A DNA stretch of 64,000 nucleotides from Ligula intestinalis (Eukaryota > Platyhelminthes > Cestoda > Diphyllobothriidea > Diphyllobothriidae), in contig JAYGXS010000005.1 in NCBI GenBank assembly GCA_036362985.1, forward strand, positions 10,402,370 through 10,466,369, read 5' to 3'. This document shows positions 58,892 through 64,000 of the stretch, in pieces (the stretch's first letter is position 1; each line of letters starts with the position of its first letter). Made by a program: the position numbers and the translations under genes. Under the pieces are notes generated by a model. The model saw only the letters and a program-made list of their open reading frames with translations. It was not told where the DNA came from and searched no databases.

Positions 58892-60717
58892 CCTCACTTA
58901 ACTTTGTCAAAATTTCTCTTACCTGTACCATATTGCCTGGGGAGCATTCGTATTCGCTTGCATGTGTGGCGTCTAGGACGGATTTAGCGTCCTACTTACA
59001 GGAGTTCGGTCCCCTTATGGAGGTGCAGGAAACTAGCAGAGACTCTGCAAGGGAGGTTAAAGTGCAGTTGTCGCCAATATGGTGCGCTGGCTGACGGCTC
59101 GAGGGATTTCGTGTCGCAATCAATGGCAGAAAGTCAACAAATCAGCTGCCTGACACTTGTTTTTGTTTTCATTAATGCAATTTTCGATTTAAGTGGTGAT
59201 CGTGGGACCCACTTTATGTTATTCTGTAGCTGACACTGGACAGTTCCGAAATTTCTGCCACGTGGGCAAGTAATTTGACAATTGAATATTGGGAAATGAG
59301 GCAAAGGACCCAGTCAACCGTCCTAGAATCAGCATGAGGCTAGTCAGCTGACCAATTTGTCGCTCGCGCTCTCTTACACGAATTGTGCGCTCAAAGAACG
59401 CAGTCGATGTTTTTACTCTGGATGGTATCACGCTTGACTTTCAGTGCATAAGAAGTCGGTGGTTAGGTTAGGTCCTCGGTCGGTCATTCATGCACTCTCA
59501 CTGCAACAGGAGATCTCGGAAAATGGGGAACAGACATAAGTAAAATATTTCCAGTCTATTTATATCCTGGGCGTACAGGCTTGGGCGGGATGTGTCGATG
59601 GACGCCATGTATACATTCTACTTCATCCAACTTTTCTATAGTCTAAGTCGGCTAGGACTGCCGGTACATGATTAGACCAATCGTTCTTCACATTATTCCT
59701 TTCGCTTCTTTAAAACACTAAACTGAAGGTTGCTAGAACTGCCCACGAACTCGAAAGTCCCTTTATCGCATAGATATCTCCGGCCGGTTATTTTCGTCGT
59801 GGTTAAGCCTCTTTTCAGACACTTCACTTCCTAATTATGGTAATCCGGCGTCACTGTCACATCCCAGATCCTCGATGCACAGGCCGCGACTTACTGTACC
59901 TGCGGGGCGAACTGACGCGCGGTATATTCTTGTCCCTGGTCTTCGAACTGGCACGCCACTCAGGTCTGGTAGAGTTTATGGCATTCCGTTCGCTCATGGG
60001 GATTGCTGCACGTGGACAGAACATGCATGCGTTGGCCAACTAACACGCGTTCTTCGCCTTGATGCAAGACCCCGCTCAATAATGGAATACCTTCAAAAGG
60101 AGTTTTGATGAGATCGCACACAGTTTCCTTGCGCGCGCGACTGAATTCAGAGTCCCTTTATATTTAAAAACATTCATAGAGCGTAAATACGATATTGTGG
60201 CTTGCAATTTGACCGCTTATTGAGGAGATTCACCGTGCGCTACAGAACAGGGTGATTACAAGGACAACGAATCGTGCATGAGTTGGTATATAGTAGTAGT
60301 ATACTTGCAACACACCTACCGCACACTTCCTGGTGTCATGCAAATCCATCTAAGTGTCTGGTGGAATCTTTGGAGCACTTTGTAGACTCATTCCTTTCTT
60401 TAGAGATGAGGTGGAAGACTTTTCTTCGATCATAGGTAATTCAGCAGCAAAGTATATTTGGTAGTCATTTGATGCCGATTCGTTTTACAAGTACTAATCG
60501 ACTGGCTTGCAAATTTGATTGACGTAGTTTTCCTCCTGCTGGAAGCGTGATATTTAATGACGAGAACTTCAAACATTAGATATTTTCTAGCAGTACACTT
60601 CGTAGTAGGCGTAAGTGTATTGTACCAGTCATTGCAGTTGCGGCTTCATTAGCCAAGTTTGCTGACCATTCAGACCACTTCTGTTGAATAGCATAAGGTG
60701 GATGGTATGCGTGAAGA
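58892..60717. other. No gene recognised
   Basis: Overlapping frames at 59.84-60.11 kb on both strands are open for 60-77 codons but show no known domain or splice sites. They may be an unrecognised repeat. Nothing else was identified. Confidence 0.4.
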
Positions 60718-61370
60718 TTGGAGGTCCAAATATCACATCGTTTTCACCATCCCCCAAAGAAGAGGAAGAAGAAAGTACGAGGATGTGTCCTTGCCCGAGC
60801 CAATGAAAAATGGCTGGAAAGTTGGTCTTTGACTGGCACACCCTACAAAGCCATAGACCTCCATCCCGCCTACCGGGCGTTGCGCACAAGGCTCGAGTCA
60901 CTTTGCACAAGGCTAACAGGAAATCAAAACAAACTCGAGTGTGGAATAGAACCAGCTTCAGAGGTAAATAGGAGGGAAGCCGGTCAGGAACCACATCACA
61001 GCCGCGCCCACGAGGTTGAGATCAACTCAGGCGGGCAGGAACAACTGATTACTTCGTCAGTCGACGAGGAGCACGTCAGCCAGTACGCTGACTTGCGACA
61101 CCCGAAAAGTGAGCACAGGTCACAGGAGGTCACTAGCGATCAAACTTAAGGTCAGTCAACAGCGAAGAGGCAGGTCAAAGGTCATGCATCGAGCGCGGAT
61201 ATAATAATAGGCACTCAGCAAGGCTGCAACAGTCTCGGCCAACAAGAACAACCACCCAGTTACTCTGGAGATGGAACTGAGTGTCCGAAACGCCAGTCTC
61301 AAAATAAAACAGTCCATGTCCTCGTACCTTCTCCTTCCTGTTCTTTGGGAGATGGTGAAGGTGGACAGTG
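60718..61370 (+). mobile_element. PLE 3' end remnant with inverted terminal piece
   Basis: Plus strand 60.80-60.91 kb: EKWLESWSLTG, IDLHPAYRALRTRLESL, the PLE tail also seen near 0.85, 2.1 and 21.6 kb. 3' region follows, with a hammerhead-like motif at 61.26-61.33 kb and a terminal TTCTTTGGGAGATGGTGAAG near 61.35 kb. At 60720-60780 an inverted copy of that terminal block (ACCATCCCCCAAAGAAGAGG) directly precedes the tail, so part of the end is duplicated in opposite orientation. Confidence 0.65.
61258..61330 (+). ncRNA. Degenerate hammerhead-like motif
   Basis: CTGGAGA (61265-61271; expected CTGANGA) is followed by TGGAACTGAGTGTCC, which can form a short GGA/TCC stem II, and by CCGAAACGCCAG. 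One core base (A6) is changed. It occupies the same place in the PLE 3' region as the motifs at 0.15 and 1.72 kb. Confidence 0.35.
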
Positions 61371-62689
61371 TTCCACTTTTTTTTGGAAACCTCATTCGAT
61401 ATCCACCTCCCGACGAGTTACATTTCTCATCTATTAAACGGTTTAGTAAGTTTTTCAGGTGATCGCGAAATGACACGAACAACCCTTTCTACTTTACTAA
61501 CATTTATCCCTGCTCTCAAGTGCCCTGACCCAAAGCATGGCCGGTCGGTGACGGTAAATACACCACGACCAGGGACTCCGGTCTTAATGCTGTCAGCAGC
61601 GGTTGTCAGAAACGGTTTATATTTTGCTGCCTGAGGATGAGGACAAGTGCATTATCTAGCGATAAGCATGGCACAGACCAATCAGCGCAATTTGAGCCTG
61701 AGGTCAACGCTTTCGTCTTCCCTTTAAGGGAAGGGGATTTTAAGACAAATGAGCTACAAATGAGCCAGCCGTGTAAAAATGTTGACCAAGAGAGAGGGGA
61801 AAGGCAGACCCAAAGGATTCTCCATCGGTAAAATTGATCAGAAAAAAGCACTTAGTCTAGCAAGTCGCACTAAATATCGCTTTAGAACGGATTGCCAGTT
61901 GTCAGGGTAACTGGATCTCTGACCCGAGAGATAGGACTCAGTGACTAAGCGTGTCTTTATGGCGAATCCCGTATGTATGATATTCAAATGAACAGTGTGA
62001 TTCGTCTGGGATTGAAAGTACAACACGTGTGGTAGAAGTGGGCACATTCATCATGTTATGCGACATACTCGTTCCATTGGGGCCTGCAGCGGTTATATAG
62101 TGTTTGTGTTTAGAGCACTACAATCAGCAGGCCAAATCCCGGGTTGCATGAAGAGGCAAAATGGAGGGACATTATTGTGCACAGACCCCTCAGTTTCTGC
62201 CTCAGGCAGCATTGGCCACTTGCAAAGCCAGGGCTAGTACTGTCCGCGTTCAGTCAGGCCTGAGAGAGTGTAGTGGCGGCTGTTTTTATGTGACAGTGAA
62301 GCAGGTTCAATTGGTGCACGATTGGTTTGTTGCATTTTCGAGTATAGACGCCCCTGCTGCATCGGCCGAGGGATGGTGTGTTCAAGTTCTGCCTAGGCAG
62401 CCGCAATTATTTGGATGCGCATTAGGAATTGGGTCAAGGGTCTCCGGGTCAAATGCAAGAACTAAAACTACGCCACTTTCCACGACCTTAATCTCACGAC
62501 AGACACACACGGAGGAAATAAAAAGAAGAACCAAAATATGCGTGCTGTACAAATGTAATAATAATAATAAAAGGATCAATGCGCATAGAAACGAACGCGG
62601 GAGGGGGAGCGATACACCGATCACAGCTTGAGGCCGATAAATGCATATGAATACAAGTGGAAGACGGTGGGAGGAACGAGGAGGTAAAA
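61371..62689. other. No gene recognised
   Basis: 3'-flanking DNA of ANAPC2 (which lies on the minus strand). Includes an (AAT)n run near 62555-62570. A 156-codon plus-strand frame at 62.16-62.63 kb has no recognisable domain and runs into low-complexity DNA, so it is not called. Confidence 0.45.
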
Positions 62690-62893
62690 TCAAGGCAACT
62701 TATAGAGATCGTCTTCACAGATGAGCTGCCCTTCACGCAACTTGCCCTCCAGAAAGTGTCGCAGTTGTTGTCTGGTGCACTCGCCAGCTTCGCTGACTCC
62801 ACCGAGGGCGAACATGCGTAACATAGAGTGAATCCGGTCCAAGGATAGACCGCCCAGGTTGGTCAGCATTCCGAGAATGTAGGACCAGAACAC
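62690..62893 (-). CDS. ANAPC2: Anaphase-promoting complex subunit 2, terminal exon
   Basis: ANAPC2 is the cullin-like scaffold of the APC/C ubiquitin ligase. The exon follows an acceptor CTTTCTAG on the minus strand and encodes VFWSYILGMLTNLGGLSLDR, IHSMLRMF, a variable stretch, then LRHFLEGKLREGQLI and LYKLP-stop. This matches the C-terminal winged-helix (WHB) domain of ANAPC2, with its characteristic MLTNL..LSLDRI..MLRMF and a final LP near the stop. The upstream exons are not found in the remaining 1.1 kb, so the gene continues beyond the right edge. The 67 residues are intact, so the gene is probably functional. Confidence 0.88.
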   Translation of the reverse strand: MFWSYILGMLTNLGGLSLDRIHSMLRMFALGGVSEAGECTRQQLRHFLEGKLREGQLICEDDLYKLP

Positions 62894-63109
62894 CTAGAAA
62901 GAGAGGTGGTTAGTCGGACGTATTCAAGGTTGAGTGATCGACAAGGCTAGTGTAGTCGTGAGAAGGGAAAACTTCCTGTGCGGGGAAGTAGTCGGCAGTA
63001 ATATAGTGGCCGAACAACGCGACGACTGGAGAAGAGGGTACGCAAACACATACCAGCCTGGCTCGGCAAACGAGAAAATCAATCGATTTCAAGTTCAATC
63101 CTCGCACAC

Positions 63110-63330
63110 TTGATCGATAAGACCCATCAAGTTGACGTGAGAGAGGCTGTTCAAGTGATACACCGAGCACCGACACACTGCTTTAAATGCCTGCGCAAAC
63201 AGGTTCTCGCCACAACCAAAGCAGTGAAAATCTGTTTAGGAAAGCCCACTCTTTGCTGTCAAAAGGCGCTGGTAGCAGGAGGTTGCCTACCTTGGACGAC
63301 TACACGAATGAATCCTATGACAGCAGAAAC
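63110..63330 (+). pseudogene. PLE GIY-YIG C-terminal fragment
   Basis: Plus strand: VDVREAVQVIHRAPTHC, RKQVLATTKAVKICLGKP, TLCCQKALV...CLPW. Same module as at 14.3, 31.3, 41.2, 42.5 and 52.2 kb. It lies 220 bp upstream of the ANAPC2 last exon in antisense orientation, probably within the last intron of that gene. Confidence 0.6.
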
Positions 63331-64000
63331 CACACTAGAAGAAGCCACAGATAGGAACCAGGTTGACAACCACCTAGTTTTGCATCAAATTTATGTCTGT
63401 CTGACATAAATGATAACTTTAATCGGGGGTTAGCGCTTTTCCACCCAATCTTCGGCCTAAACCTATTCAAATGGGTGCGACGGCAAAGGTGTACGCGTCC
63501 AGTGAGCATAAAAAAGGCCAATTGGGCGTCATCCACAACGGACAACTGGCAAGTAGTAGACCACAAAGTCAGTCCAGTCTCGAATACGACACGGAAGCCA
63601 GTGGCTACCGGAATGATGGTGGCACGCGCACGTTAAGACGTGATAGAACACGCTCGCGGCACGTAGTCACGCGGCCCTTGACATTACTCTTCGTTATTAC
63701 ACCAGAGCAGAGCACAATTGTGATGTGTGAACGGGCCAGGCGATCGTATAACGCCTGATAGTTCGTCGGAAGCGGAACCGTGAACTACGAGCAGATTTGT
63801 TGACATGTGTCGCATCTGCGCCACCCAACATAGCAGAGGGGCGAGGCAAAATCCACACGACCGGCGATGGATGCGAACGAAATTACCGACAAAGAGGACG
63901 AAGGTTTTTCGATCACCGGCATCATAATTCTATTCTTCTGGGCGCTTGCAGGAGTCCATCTTTAGAGATAAACCGTCAACGAAAAACGAGCAACAGTTAT
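63331..64000. other. No gene recognised
   Basis: Probably intron of ANAPC2. Opposed frames at 63.3-63.75 kb show no recognised domain. No upstream ANAPC2 exon could be identified. Confidence 0.4.

Noticed and set aside
59837..60108. Overlapping frames on both strands that could be a gene
   Set aside because: No recognisable domain, start context or splice pattern, and all three overlap each other. Left as unassigned.
62161..62631. 156-codon plus-strand frame
   Set aside because: No domain; it runs into AAT low-complexity DNA and is antisense to the 3' flank of ANAPC2.

Overview
The window reads as nuclear DNA from a large, repeat-rich flatworm genome (Platyhelminthes). The evidence is a three-exon mitochondrial Mn superoxide dismutase gene with short GT-AG introns, a CsRn1-like gypsy element with a tRNA-Trp-type primer site, many Penelope-like elements (PLEs) with hammerhead-like motifs, CR1/RTE-like LINE debris and TTAGGG-type telomeric DNA. 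A tapeworm or trematode would fit; the sequence does not settle which. There are no bacterial-style operons, rRNA genes or CRISPR arrays.

Host genes are sparse. SOD2 lies at 57.26-58.80 kb (+) and is complete. The last exon of ANAPC2 (APC/C cullin subunit) lies at 62.69-62.89 kb (-), with the rest of the gene probably beyond the right edge. A lineage-specific secreted-protein gene, not identified, has a signal-peptide exon and a second exon at 28.43-28.92 kb and a conserved terminal exon at 29.78-30.09 kb. A diverged second copy of that terminal exon sits at 22.73-23.02 kb. A decayed Tim9/Tim10-like pseudogene may lie near 51.8-52.0 kb.

Layout: 0-2.6 kb holds PLE 3' ends, hammerhead-like motifs and tRNA-derived SINEs. 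4.4-10.4 kb holds a LINE tail, a PLE reverse transcriptase fragment and two large inverted repeats. 10.7-17.3 kb holds two inverted-repeat-bounded elements, each carrying degenerate telomeric repeats, around a near-complete but broken PLE with a 10-N assembly gap; the second of these elements is inserted in a LINE. 19.9-34.9 kb holds three diverged copies of a roughly 7-kb segmental duplication containing the secreted-protein family. 31-33.6 kb holds a PLE tail and a LINE endonuclease. 35.5-38 kb holds two related foldback elements. 39-46.2 kb holds SINEs, PLE tails and a CR1-like LINE (-). 46.2-50.1 kb holds a decayed gypsy element lacking its 3' end. 50.5-56.9 kb holds more LINE and PLE remnants. 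57-64 kb holds the two recognisable host genes with PLE fragments around them.

Most of the DNA is dead mobile elements. The parts most worth follow-up are the telomeric-repeat elements, the segmental duplication with its secreted-protein family, the foldback pair and the PLE-associated ribozyme motifs. All identifications come from reading the sequence by eye; none has been confirmed by a database search.
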